From contig NZ_LT627734.1 in NCBI RefSeq assembly GCF_900100865.1, positions 806,001 through 870,000 of the forward strand: 64,000 nt of DNA, written 5' to 3'. Source of the stretch: Candidatus Aquiluna sp. UB-MaderosW2red (GTDB lineage Bacteria > Actinomycetota > Actinomycetes > Actinomycetales > Microbacteriaceae). This document shows, piece after piece, positions 43,203 through 50,940 of the stretch. How positions within the stretch are numbered: position 1 is the stretch's first letter; each line of letters starts with the position of its first letter. Below the pieces are notes generated by a model. It ran no database searches, had not been told where the DNA came from, and was given only the letters and a program-made list of their open reading frames with translations. The translations under genes were made by a program, and so were the position numbers.

Positions 43203-43588
43203 GATCCGATAAAGGAACCATAGCGCCTTATATTGCAGGGCTATTGGCTCTGATGTTATTTACGATTCTTGGGTCAGTAACCGTTGGCACCAGCTTGATC
43301 GCAGCTAATCGTATTCAGGCAGTTGCCGATGCTGCGATTGTCTATGGTCACGATAGGGCTCATAAAAAAGGCATTCCCAACGAGTCGAAGCTTCGCGTAG
43401 AGATTGCTATTTTCATGCAGGCTGCACCCAGCGCCAAGCGGCTAACTGCTCTGAGCTATCGGGCAGAGATTACTGGCGAGTATTCGAATTTGGAAGTGTG
43501 TGCGAGGTTTGTGAACCCAATCGGCATCGGGGTGAATTCGGGTTTGATCTGCAGAAGCTCAAAGGCCAAGAGCTTTTTAATTCCCTGA
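43199..43588 (+). CDS. TadG-like protein (Flp pilus-assembly, helicase/secretion neighbourhood type)
   Basis: 129 residues. MRSDKGTIAPYIAGLLALMLFTILGSVTVGTSLIAANRIQAVADAAIVYGHDRAHKKG matches the short Rv3660c-neighbour/TadG-like family: DxGTIAP, one helix, then the NRIQAVADAAIVYGHDRA motif. The outer part has two cysteines (EVCARF and LICRSS). It is the last gene of the tad locus; its stop overlaps the end of the convergent MFS gene. No prepilin peptidase or TadZ is present in the window, so they must be encoded elsewhere if the apparatus is functional. Confidence 0.8.
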   Translation: MRSDKGTIAPYIAGLLALMLFTILGSVTVGTSLIAANRIQAVADAAIVYGHDRAHKKGIPNESKLRVEIAIFMQAAPSAKRLTALSYRAEITGEYSNLEVCARFVNPIGIGVNSGLICRSSKAKSFLIP

Positions 43589-44767
43589 AGCCTTTTTATG
43601 CGGTGCGTACTTAGGTAGGTAGCGCCAAAAAAGATACGCTCCTAAAAAGTTCAACAGCCCAGCCGACGCCATCGCCCCTGAAAGCCCTATGAATGCGGTT
43701 AGTAACGAGATCAGCCCGGGGGAGACCACGACACCGCCGGAGACCATGAACCTAAACGCCGCTAAGAATTCACTCCGCGAACCAGTTGGTGCAAGATCCG
43801 CCCCCAGCACCATGTTGATTCCGGCCGATAGCGCATTGGCCAAGGCTGTGACCGAGGCCAGAACCCAAAAGCTAGCCAGGTCGGTGACCATGAAGGTGAA
43901 TAGGTAAACGGTGCCCAAGGTTAGAAGTGTGGGGACCGAGGACCAAAACTTGCCGTATTTATCCATGATGATGCCCGATAGGTAAAAGAGCGTGAAGTCG
44001 ATAAAGCCGGTTATGCCAAAAATAAAGGATGCCGTCGCAGGGTCGATCCCAAGCTGAATCGCCAGAAGCGGCAGGCCAATCAACCGGATGGTTCTTCCGG
44101 CAGACAAGATCGCCACTGCCACCCCCAGGGTGGCCAGTTTGGGCGACTCTCTTTTGGCAACGGCCCAGATATTGCCGTTTTGTCCGGATTGAGCGGGGGC
44201 TAGGGTTCGCTTCGGTGCGCCAAATACCGTTGCAGCGGTTGCTAAGCAAATCAACGAAGCGGCCAGATAGCCGCTTTGCAGGCCAAAAAGAGATATGAAA
44301 GCGGAGCCGATGACCGGCCCAATCGCAGCACCAGCTCGGAACATCCCACCAACCAGAGACATTGATTTGGGTCGGTGCCTAATCGGAACGAGTTCGGCCA
44401 TCAGCGAATGCCTGGCAAGACCAAAAAGCGAGTGGGCCGCTCCAAATAGAATCGCGGCCATTAGCAGGGCAAAATAACCAAGTTCAAAAAAGGCACTCAA
44501 GGTAATGAGAGCTCCGGCAATCGATGCAAAAAGCATTGATCGGCGCTCGCCGATTCTTGAATTTACCCAGGAGGCGGGTAATTCAAATAACAGAGTTCCC
44601 AGCATTAGGGCAGTTGTGATGATTCCAGCCTGAGCCAAACTGAAACCATAAAGGGTTGCTGAGACTGGAAGAATCGGCAGCAGCGCGCCTTCGGCTGCTG
44701 TGAATAACAGCGATGGAAGGTATATCGAGGTGGCCAGATTACGTTTTCTGAATTCACCTGGAGACAT
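43577..44767 (-). CDS. MFS transporter
   Basis: Twelve-helix major facilitator of 396 residues. The N-terminus LATSIYLPSLLFTAAEGALLPILPVSATLYGFSLAQAGIITTAL and the GARHSLMAELVPIRHRPKSMSLVGGMFRAGAAIGPVIGSAF motif A/C region are typical of small-molecule or drug exporters. The substrate is not evident. The GATAAT box seven bases before the ATG lies across the stop of the upstream EamA gene. The end overlaps the last tad gene by 12 bases on the opposite strand. Confidence 0.87.
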   Translation of the reverse strand: MSPGEFRKRNLATSIYLPSLLFTAAEGALLPILPVSATLYGFSLAQAGIITTALMLGTLLFELPASWVNSRIGERRSMLFASIAGALITLSAFFELGYFALLMAAILFGAAHSLFGLARHSLMAELVPIRHRPKSMSLVGGMFRAGAAIGPVIGSAFISLFGLQSGYLAASLICLATAATVFGAPKRTLAPAQSGQNGNIWAVAKRESPKLATLGVAVAILSAGRTIRLIGLPLLAIQLGIDPATASFIFGITGFIDFTLFYLSGIIMDKYGKFWSSVPTLLTLGTVYLFTFMVTDLASFWVLASVTALANALSAGINMVLGADLAPTGSRSEFLAAFRFMVSGGVVVSPGLISLLTAFIGLSGAMASAGLLNFLGAYLFWRYLPKYAPHKKASGN

Positions 44768-44774
44768 GTGCCTA

Positions 44775-44780
44775 ATTATC
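44775..44780 (-). promoter_or_regulatory. Putative -10 box (GATAAT) for the MFS gene
   Basis: GATAAT on the minus strand ends seven bases before the ATG at 44767 and overlaps the stop codon of the preceding gene. Confidence 0.45.
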
Positions 44781-45609
44781 TACCCCTAGCTCCCACCAAA
44801 GCCGCCCCGAAGATTAATAGCGCGGCCATTAGGAGCGGCCAGGTTAAATCTTGACCCGTGACCAATAGTGCGAAGGTGGTTGAACATAGTGGTGTGAAAA
44901 ATGCAATCAACCCAACCCGCTGGGGGTTACCGTGCTTTAGGGCGTAATCCCAAAGATAGAAAGAACCACCCAGTGGGCCAATCCCCATCAGAATCAACCA
45001 AAGCCACTGGGTCGAAGAAATCTCCACCGGAGCCTCCAGGAAAAAGTGCCCGAGAAGCGCCAGTAAACCCGCCACCAAGGCAAAACTTCCAACCTGAGCG
45101 GTTGGAAAGCTCCCAATCCTTTTAGACCCGAGCGAGTAGGTGGCCCAGATCACCGCTGCAATAAGCGCATAAACATAGCCAATTTCAAATGCCCTCGAGA
45201 AACCAGCTCCACTCAAAATGGCGATGGCGGCCCCTGAAAACCCAATGATTGCTGACAAAACATGCTTGAGACCCAGTCGAAGCTGGTGAAAAAATAGCGG
45301 TGCTAAGACCACAATCAAAAGTGGCCACAGGTAGTTCACTAAATTCGCCTGCACCGCGGGCGCATTTTGCAGACCGGCAAACAGCGCCACGTGGTAGCCA
45401 AAGAGGCCGTAGACCCCGAGCAAGAGGGTCTTTGCCTCTGGTACTAATTTTCGGAAATTTCCCCTGACTAGAAACACCGAGATCAAACTGCCGAATAAAA
45501 GTGCGATGCCGGTCATCAGTAATGGTGGTATCTCACCCAGGGCGATAGCCAGGCTTGCCAAAGAGGCCCAAAGTAGGACTGCACCAATTGCGGCTAGATC
45601 ACTTCTCAC
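44776..45609 (-). CDS. EamA-family (DMT) transporter
   Basis: Ten-helix exporter with two EamA repeats: DLAAIGAVLLWASLASLAIALGEIPPLLMTGIALLFGSL for the start of repeat 1, NLVNYLWPLLIVVLAPLFFHQLRLG at its end, EIGYVYALIAAVIWATYSLGSKRIG starting repeat 2, and GLIAFFTPLCSTTFALLVTG at the close. I place the start at GTG 45609 because TAAGAT ends seven bases before it and the helices begin directly. A TTG 32 codons upstream (45705) would add a polar extension with no family resemblance. The substrate is unknown; relatives include aromatic amino acid exporters (YddG). Confidence 0.85.
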   Translation of the reverse strand: MRSDLAAIGAVLLWASLASLAIALGEIPPLLMTGIALLFGSLISVFLVRGNFRKLVPEAKTLLLGVYGLFGYHVALFAGLQNAPAVQANLVNYLWPLLIVVLAPLFFHQLRLGLKHVLSAIIGFSGAAIAILSGAGFSRAFEIGYVYALIAAVIWATYSLGSKRIGSFPTAQVGSFALVAGLLALLGHFFLEAPVEISSTQWLWLILMGIGPLGGSFYLWDYALKHGNPQRVGLIAFFTPLCSTTFALLVTGQDLTWPLLMAALLIFGAALVGARGR

Positions 45610-45616
45610 AATCGAA

Positions 45617-45622
45617 ATCTTA
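45617..45622 (-). promoter_or_regulatory. Putative -10 box (TAAGAT) for the EamA gene
   Basis: TAAGAT on the minus strand ends seven bases before the GTG at 45609 and is the reason this start is preferred. Confidence 0.4.
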
Positions 45623-45712
45623 TTCAGCTGCGGCTGCAAATGCGCGAGAGGCTTATGGGCTTTAGTGACAATTCTTTTGTTTACTGCTTTGTTACACAAC
45701 TGCAATTCAGTG

Positions 45713-45741
45713 TTGCCCCAAACCTAAATCTCTGCTTTAGA
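45713..45741 (+). promoter_or_regulatory. Candidate promoter for the peptide ABC operon
   Basis: TTGCCC (45713-45718), 17-base spacer, TTTAGA (45736-45741). The predicted leader of about 55 bases carries a strong ribosome site (AAGGAGAA) before the ATG at 45804. Confidence 0.4.
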
Positions 45742-45803
45742 GTTGAGTCGTCCAGTGTGGGGGCCTGCGTCCCCATGGCTGCGATCCAACTACAAGGAGA
45801 AAT

Positions 45804-47600
45804 ATGAAGAAATTCCGCGGAATTGGCCTGGTAGCTGGTTTTAGCGCTCTGGCACTAACCCTTTCGGGCTGTGCAGCAACAGAGGAGCTAACTCCAACCG
45901 CCAGTCCAACTGAGAGTGCAGCTGCGACTGCACCGCTAATCACTGTTGCATGGAACGACCTAATAGACGATTTCAACACCAACAGCGCTTCTGGTAACAA
46001 CACAGCTAACGCAGTTGCCATGTACCTAATGTCTTCGGGCTTCAGCTACTACGACAATGGTCCAACCTTGGTGAAGAACACCGACTTTGGTTCCTACGAG
46101 GTAGTAACTCAGGACCCACTAACCGTCAAATACACCATTAACGACGACGTCGTTTGGTCAGACGGTGTTCCAGTTGATGGCGCCGACATGCTTTTGGCAT
46201 GGGCCACCATTTTCGGTTACGGTCTAGACGCCAACGGTGAGTTCTTGTTCCAGCACGCTAACCCGCGCGAGGACCTGGCTTCCAAACTTCCAACTGTTGA
46301 CGGCAAGTCGATTACCTTCGAGTACGACAAGCAGTACGTTGACTGGGAGCTTCAGTTCGGCGTTGGCGTATCGGCTCACGGTACCGTGCAGATGGCTTAC
46401 CCAGAGGTAACCGATGCTGCTGCAGCTAAGACTGCACTAATCGATGCCATCATGAGCAACGACTTGGCTTACCTAGCGCCAGTTGCAGCTACTTGGAACT
46501 CTGCTTACCAGAGCCCAAACACTCCAGAGAACGCTCTAGTAGCGCTTTCAACCGGACCATACATGGTCGAAGAGCTAGTTGAGGAGCAGTACCTAACTGT
46601 TGTTCGCAACCCGCTATACACCTGGGGCCCAGCTCCAAAGTATGACCGCGTAACCATTCGTCAGATCGAAGATTCAACCGCAGCTGTTCAGGCAGTAGAT
46701 AACGGTGAGATTCAGATCGCTTCGGGTCAGCCAACCGCTGACGTGCTAGCTCTAGTTCAGGCACTTACCAACGCCGACTATGCAGGTGGCGACGAGGGTA
46801 CCTACGAGCACGTTGACCTAACCTTCAATAACGGTGGCCCGTTCGACCCAGCCAGCTACGGTGGCGACGCTACCAAGGCCCAGCTAGTTCGTCAGGCGTT
46901 CTTGCTTTCAGTACCACGTACCGAGATCCTAGACAAGATCATCAAGCCGCTAAATCCGAACGCTTCATTGCGTACCTCAGCCCTATTTATTCCAGGCGCT
47001 GATGGCTACGACCAGGCCGAGGCTGCTTACGCGCTTTACCTGGGTACCGATGACGAGAACCGCGCCAAGGCCAAGGATCTATTGGCTCAGGCTGGAGTAA
47101 CCACTCCAATCGAAGTTGGCTTCTGGTACCCAGAGGGCAACGTTCGCCGAGGCCAGCAGTACGAGCTAATCAAGATCTCAGCTGACTCGGTTGGCTTTAC
47201 CTTGGTTGACGAGTCCGAGCCAAACTGGGAGTTCACCGACACCGCGGCCATGCCAATCAACCCGCACGACGCAGTTATCTTCGGATGGCAGTCAACCTCC
47301 CTAGCAGTTACTGGCACCGACCAGTACCTAGGAACCAAAAAGCCTTCTAACTTCGGTGGATACTCTTCCACCGTGGTCGATGGTTTCTTGTCTGAGCTAG
47401 ACACCGCGCTTGACCCAGCGCGCCAGATTGAGCTACGTGTGAACGTCGAAGCGGAATTGGCAAAGGATGGTTACAGCATCACCATCTTCCAGTTCCCAGG
47501 CCTAACCTGGTGGGACAAGAGTGTCACCAACGTCAAGACCAACGTTCTATCACCAAACTACTTCTGGAACTTCTGGGAGTGGACACCAAACGCTCAGTAA
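45804..47600 (+). CDS. ABC transporter substrate-binding lipoprotein, peptide type (family 5)
   Basis: 598-residue extracellular solute-binding protein. Signal peptide with lipobox LTLSGC (C23), a Thr/Ala/Ser linker, then the SBP_bac_5 fold: YEVVTQDPLTVKYTINDDVVWSDGVPVDGADMLLAWATI, STGPYMVEELVEEQYLTVVRNPLYTWG, and the C-terminal NVEAELAKDGYSITIFQFPGLTWWDKSVTNV. It captures oligopeptides, or another ligand of this broad family, for the permeases and ATPase encoded next. The codon bias is strong: between 46500 and 46820, seven of nine leucines are CTA, with many GTT, GCT and ACC, which suggests high expression. A large hairpin follows its stop. Confidence 0.93.
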   Translation: MKKFRGIGLVAGFSALALTLSGCAATEELTPTASPTESAAATAPLITVAWNDLIDDFNTNSASGNNTANAVAMYLMSSGFSYYDNGPTLVKNTDFGSYEVVTQDPLTVKYTINDDVVWSDGVPVDGADMLLAWATIFGYGLDANGEFLFQHANPREDLASKLPTVDGKSITFEYDKQYVDWELQFGVGVSAHGTVQMAYPEVTDAAAAKTALIDAIMSNDLAYLAPVAATWNSAYQSPNTPENALVALSTGPYMVEELVEEQYLTVVRNPLYTWGPAPKYDRVTIRQIEDSTAAVQAVDNGEIQIASGQPTADVLALVQALTNADYAGGDEGTYEHVDLTFNNGGPFDPASYGGDATKAQLVRQAFLLSVPRTEILDKIIKPLNPNASLRTSALFIPGADGYDQAEAAYALYLGTDDENRAKAKDLLAQAGVTTPIEVGFWYPEGNVRRGQQYELIKISADSVGFTLVDESEPNWEFTDTAAMPINPHDAVIFGWQSTSLAVTGTDQYLGTKKPSNFGGYSSTVVDGFLSELDTALDPARQIELRVNVEAELAKDGYSITIFQFPGLTWWDKSVTNVKTNVLSPNYFWNFWEWTPNAQ

Positions 47601-47624
47601 CATAGCGACATAGCGTCATTAAGA

Positions 47625-47662
47625 ATATGGGGGTCACTGCAAGCTTGCGGTGACCCCCATAT
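47625..47662 (+). terminator. Long intercistronic hairpin without a T run
   Basis: A 16-bp stem (starting ATATGGGGGTCACTGC, with one G-T pair) around the loop AAGCTT, between the binding protein and the first permease. There is no poly-T behind it. Such hairpins typically stabilise the upstream mRNA or partly block read-through, keeping the binding protein more abundant than the permeases. Confidence 0.7.
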
Positions 47663-47682
47663 CTATGGCTTAAAGGCAAAAC

Positions 47683-49227
47683 ATGCTCAGTTTCATCATT
47701 CGCAGACTCGCCTCCACTCTGGTGGTATTGCTGGTCGCATCTTTTATCGTTTATCAGCTCACTGCCATTTCTGGCGATCCACTCAGGGACCTCAGGGCTT
47801 CAATCGATCTTTCGGCACAAGCGAAAATCGCGTATCTAACCGATGCTCTGAATCTAGACGTCCCCCCAATTTTGCGTTATTTCCTCTGGCTCGCAGGGGC
47901 CGCGGGCTTTTTGATTGGCCGCGGCGACCTCGGGATCTCAATCGCCAAGGGCGAGGCCCCGGTAATTGACGCACTAGCAGGCGCCATGTTCTCAACACTG
48001 CAGTTGATCACCTTGGCCACCGTATTGTCGATCGTTGTTGGTGTTGCGGTTGGTATGACCACCGCGCTGCGTCAGTATTCCGGCTATGACTACAGCGTTA
48101 CTTTTTTTGCTTTTGTTTTCTATTCTTTGCCAATCTTCTGGGTCGCAGTATTACTCAAGGAGTTCGGTGCAATTCGCTTCAACAGATTCTTAGAAGATCC
48201 GGTTTTCTCCACCACAGCAATTTCCACCATCGCGTTGATATTGGCGGTGGTCTCCACCGGGATAGCCGGTGGTGGCCTAAAGACCAGAATCCGAGTGTTC
48301 TTGGGCTCCCTAGTACTTTCTGCCGCACTTCTAATTGCCATGAACCTAAGCGGCTGGCTCAAGACCCCGTCAATCGGGCTGGTGGGTGTCGTGCTCACGA
48401 CCGCGATGATTGCGGGGATTGCGCTATTGCTTTCCACCGGGTTTAGCCAAAAACGCGCGGTAATTATCGTGGGCGCAATGGCACTAATAGCAGGGGCACT
48501 TTGGCTACCTGGTCAATACCTGTTTTTCTACCTGGAGGGCCCAATGGGCATCCTTGCAGCGATTGCCGGCATGGCCGCAATCGGCGTTGGCCTCGGGTTC
48601 GCTTTTGGTGGAGACGGCAAGCGCGATATCGCAAGAACCGCCGGCATTGTCGGCGGTTTCGGTGGATTGATTTTGGTTATCGACGAGGCCATGCAGTACT
48701 GGAGTCGCTACCTAGAGCTCATTCCAATGCAGACCGGATTTGTGTCGACTATTGGTGCGGTGACTCCAACCATTGGCCGCGAGAACAACATGTGGCTGTC
48801 GATTCTTGACTCCTACGCCCACTTGATTTTGCCAACTGCGGCTCTCATGATCATCTCGGTAGCGGGTTATACCCGCTACGCAAGAGCGTCTTTATTAGAG
48901 GTCTTAAACCAGGACTACATTCGCACCGCGCGCGCCAAGGGTCTAAATGAGCGCACGGTGATCGTTAGGCACGCATTCAGAAACGCCATGATCCCAATTG
49001 CCACCATTATTGCTTTTGATATCTCAGGTTTGATTGGTGGCGCAATCATCACCGAGCGAGTCTTCGCCTGGCAGGGCATGGGTGCTCTGTTTAATGCGGG
49101 GCTAAATGCCGTTGATGTGAACCTGGTGATGGGCTTTTTCTTAGTGACTGGTTTGTTTGCGGTGGTGGGAAACCTGGTTGCCGACCTCTTATACACGGCG
49201 CTTGATCCAAGAATTCGGGTGAACTAA
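47683..49227 (+). CDS. Peptide ABC transporter permease, DppB type, with large insertion
   Basis: 514-residue permease. The N-terminus FIIRRLASTLVVLLVASFIVYQLTAISGDPL is the DppB pattern; the C-terminal EAA region MIISVAGYTRYARASLLEVLNQDYIRTARAKGLNERTVIVRHAFRNAMIPIATII is intact and contacts the ATPase. Common DppB proteins have about 310-340 residues. Here about 180 extra residues with several further hydrophobic segments lie between residues about 160 and 360. Similar long forms occur in actinobacteria to my knowledge. Its stop overlaps the start of the second permease (TAATG). Confidence 0.9.
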   Translation: MLSFIIRRLASTLVVLLVASFIVYQLTAISGDPLRDLRASIDLSAQAKIAYLTDALNLDVPPILRYFLWLAGAAGFLIGRGDLGISIAKGEAPVIDALAGAMFSTLQLITLATVLSIVVGVAVGMTTALRQYSGYDYSVTFFAFVFYSLPIFWVAVLLKEFGAIRFNRFLEDPVFSTTAISTIALILAVVSTGIAGGGLKTRIRVFLGSLVLSAALLIAMNLSGWLKTPSIGLVGVVLTTAMIAGIALLLSTGFSQKRAVIIVGAMALIAGALWLPGQYLFFYLEGPMGILAAIAGMAAIGVGLGFAFGGDGKRDIARTAGIVGGFGGLILVIDEAMQYWSRYLELIPMQTGFVSTIGAVTPTIGRENNMWLSILDSYAHLILPTAALMIISVAGYTRYARASLLEVLNQDYIRTARAKGLNERTVIVRHAFRNAMIPIATIIAFDISGLIGGAIITERVFAWQGMGALFNAGLNAVDVNLVMGFFLVTGLFAVVGNLVADLLYTALDPRIRVN

Positions 49228-50315
49228 TGGCTAAGAAGAAAAAGCTAACCAATGAGACTCAAGCCAACCTTGAGATGACAATCGAGCAGCGTGAGACTGA
49301 AGGTCTCTCTCTGGGAAAGATTGTTCAAAAGCGCTTCTTCGCTCATAAAGCGGCCATGATTTCGCTCTTCACTTTGTTGTTTATTACCCTTTTGGCGTTC
49401 ACCTCGGTCGGGACCATCATTGGTGGTTCGGGTCAGTTGATAACTGACCCGAACACCGGAAGACTTGCGCTTGATGGGTTTAGGATTCCGGGCTGGTGGC
49501 AATACAACTGGTATGAGAACTACGACGTCCTGAACCCTGGCGGAACTCCAACGCTAACCCTTTGGCCACCAAACCCCGGAGACCACCCATTTGGGCAAGA
49601 TACTCTGGGTAAAGACATATTTGCTCGGGTAATGCGCGGCATGCAGCAGTCTTTGACGGTTATCGCACTGGTTGGTTTCATCAGCACGACCTTGGGTGTT
49701 GTGATCGGTTCGGTAGCTGGCTTCTTTAGAGGTTGGCTCGATAGCATCTTGATGCGCTTCACCGATGTAATCATCATCATCCCTACCCTTGTTTTGGGAG
49801 CGGTTCTAGGGCGCACCTTTGGCGGAAGTGCTTGGTCACTGGGCATCCTGCTTGGGCTAATCGCCTGGACGGGGCTTGCAAGGCTCGTGCGGGCTGAGTT
49901 CTTGTCTTTGCGCGAACGAGAGTTTGTCGATGCGGCAAGAGTTGCCGGGGCATCGAGTTTCCGAATTATCTTCCGCCACATCTTGCCGAACTCAATCGGT
50001 GTGATCGTGGTGAACGCGACTCTTTTGATGTCGGCTGCGATTCTTATTGAAACTTCTTTGAGCTTTTTAGGATTTGGAATAACTGCACCGGATATTTCAC
50101 TGGGCCAAATCATCTCGGAATATAACGAGGCCTTTAAAACCAGGCCCTGGCTGTTCTGGTACCCGGGTCTATTTATTGTTTTGATTGCCCTAGCAATTAA
50201 CTTTGTGGGAGACGGGCTCAGGGACGCCTTTGACCCGAGGCAAAGAAGGTTGCCGCGCACCGATGGCGCCATTCAAGACCTAAAGAACCTAATTGCAAAG
50301 CGCAGGGCTAACTAA
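49227..50315 (+). CDS. Peptide ABC transporter permease, DppC type
   Basis: 362-residue permease. N-terminal cytoplasmic segment, then KRFFAHKAAMISLFTLLFITLLAFTSVGTIIGG (the OppC N-terminal domain), a periplasmic part with HPFGQDTLGKDIFARVMRGMQQSLTVIALVGFISTTLGVVIGSVAGFF, and the EAA loop LVRAEFLSLREREFVDAARVAGASSFRIIFRHILPNSIGVIVV. The standard DppC tail ...AINFVGDGLRDAFDPRQRR is present. It pairs with the DppB-type gene before it. The ATPase gene follows 625 bases later, after an antisense gene. Confidence 0.93.
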   Translation: MAKKKKLTNETQANLEMTIEQRETEGLSLGKIVQKRFFAHKAAMISLFTLLFITLLAFTSVGTIIGGSGQLITDPNTGRLALDGFRIPGWWQYNWYENYDVLNPGGTPTLTLWPPNPGDHPFGQDTLGKDIFARVMRGMQQSLTVIALVGFISTTLGVVIGSVAGFFRGWLDSILMRFTDVIIIIPTLVLGAVLGRTFGGSAWSLGILLGLIAWTGLARLVRAEFLSLREREFVDAARVAGASSFRIIFRHILPNSIGVIVVNATLLMSAAILIETSLSFLGFGITAPDISLGQIISEYNEAFKTRPWLFWYPGLFIVLIALAINFVGDGLRDAFDPRQRRLPRTDGAIQDLKNLIAKRRAN

Positions 50316-50335
50316 TGCAGCTGGCAACTAACTTG

Positions 50336-50908
50336 CTAACCAATAAAAGAAGCGGTGAGCACCAGCACCAAAAGCAGCAAGATGGTTTTGAGGTGCCAGC
50401 TGGTTGCGACGCTAGCCCTAAGTTCTTGGCCCTGGAGCTTTTCCCAGCGCTGCCTAATAACTGCAGCTGCGGCGCCAGAGTCGCTGGTGTTGAGGTCTCC
50501 TGGCCGAACAGTGCCAGCAAGATAAGTGGATTCGGGCAAAAAGGTACCTTGGTCACGAGTGGCAAAAAAGGCCGCGTGGCGACCCGGGGCAGTAGCTCCC
50601 CAAGCAACGTACTTTTTGTCACCAACGAACAAAGTCAGGGCATAACGAGTGTCGATGCGGCTGATGGCTCCCCAAGAAACATAGTGAGTTCGAAGCACAT
50701 TAATGATTCGAACTCCACCCTCATCGATTTCAACCCTTGGCAACCAGAACAAAATCACAATCACATAGATCAGCAGCAGGATCACTGGCAGGGAGCCAAT
50801 CGCCGCAGCGATTCCCTGGTTGGCAATGCTGGTAATAAAAGCCAGTGCCATCACAAAGCTAATGATGATTGTGATTACCCTGCCAAAGCGAGACTTGAAA
50901 ACTTGCAT
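50336..50908 (-). CDS. PH-domain membrane protein, antisense within the ABC operon
   Basis: 190 residues. Two N-terminal membrane helices (ITIIISFVMALAFITSI and LPVILLLIYVIVILFWL), then a bacterial PH-like domain (RVEIDEGGVRIINVLRTHYVSWGAISRIDTRYALTLFVGDKKYVAWGATAPG), a polar linker, and one C-terminal helix (TILLLLVLVLTASFIG). The PH pattern, in which the protein has a membrane-distal beta-barrel, is common in actinobacteria, with unknown function. The gene lies opposite the direction of the ABC operon, between the second permease and the ATPase, so operon read-through would produce antisense RNA to it. Confidence 0.82.
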   Translation of the reverse strand: MQVFKSRFGRVITIIISFVMALAFITSIANQGIAAAIGSLPVILLLIYVIVILFWLPRVEIDEGGVRIINVLRTHYVSWGAISRIDTRYALTLFVGDKKYVAWGATAPGRHAAFFATRDQGTFLPESTYLAGTVRPGDLNTSDSGAAAAVIRQRWEKLQGQELRASVATSWHLKTILLLLVLVLTASFIG

Positions 50909-50940
50909 GAGATAAATCTAGCTCTAGGAGTAATTGCCTA

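Noticed and set aside
49520-50272. 250-codon minus-strand frame opposite the second permease
   Set aside because: The plus-strand permease has all family motifs, and the antisense translation is proline/serine/lysine-rich noise.
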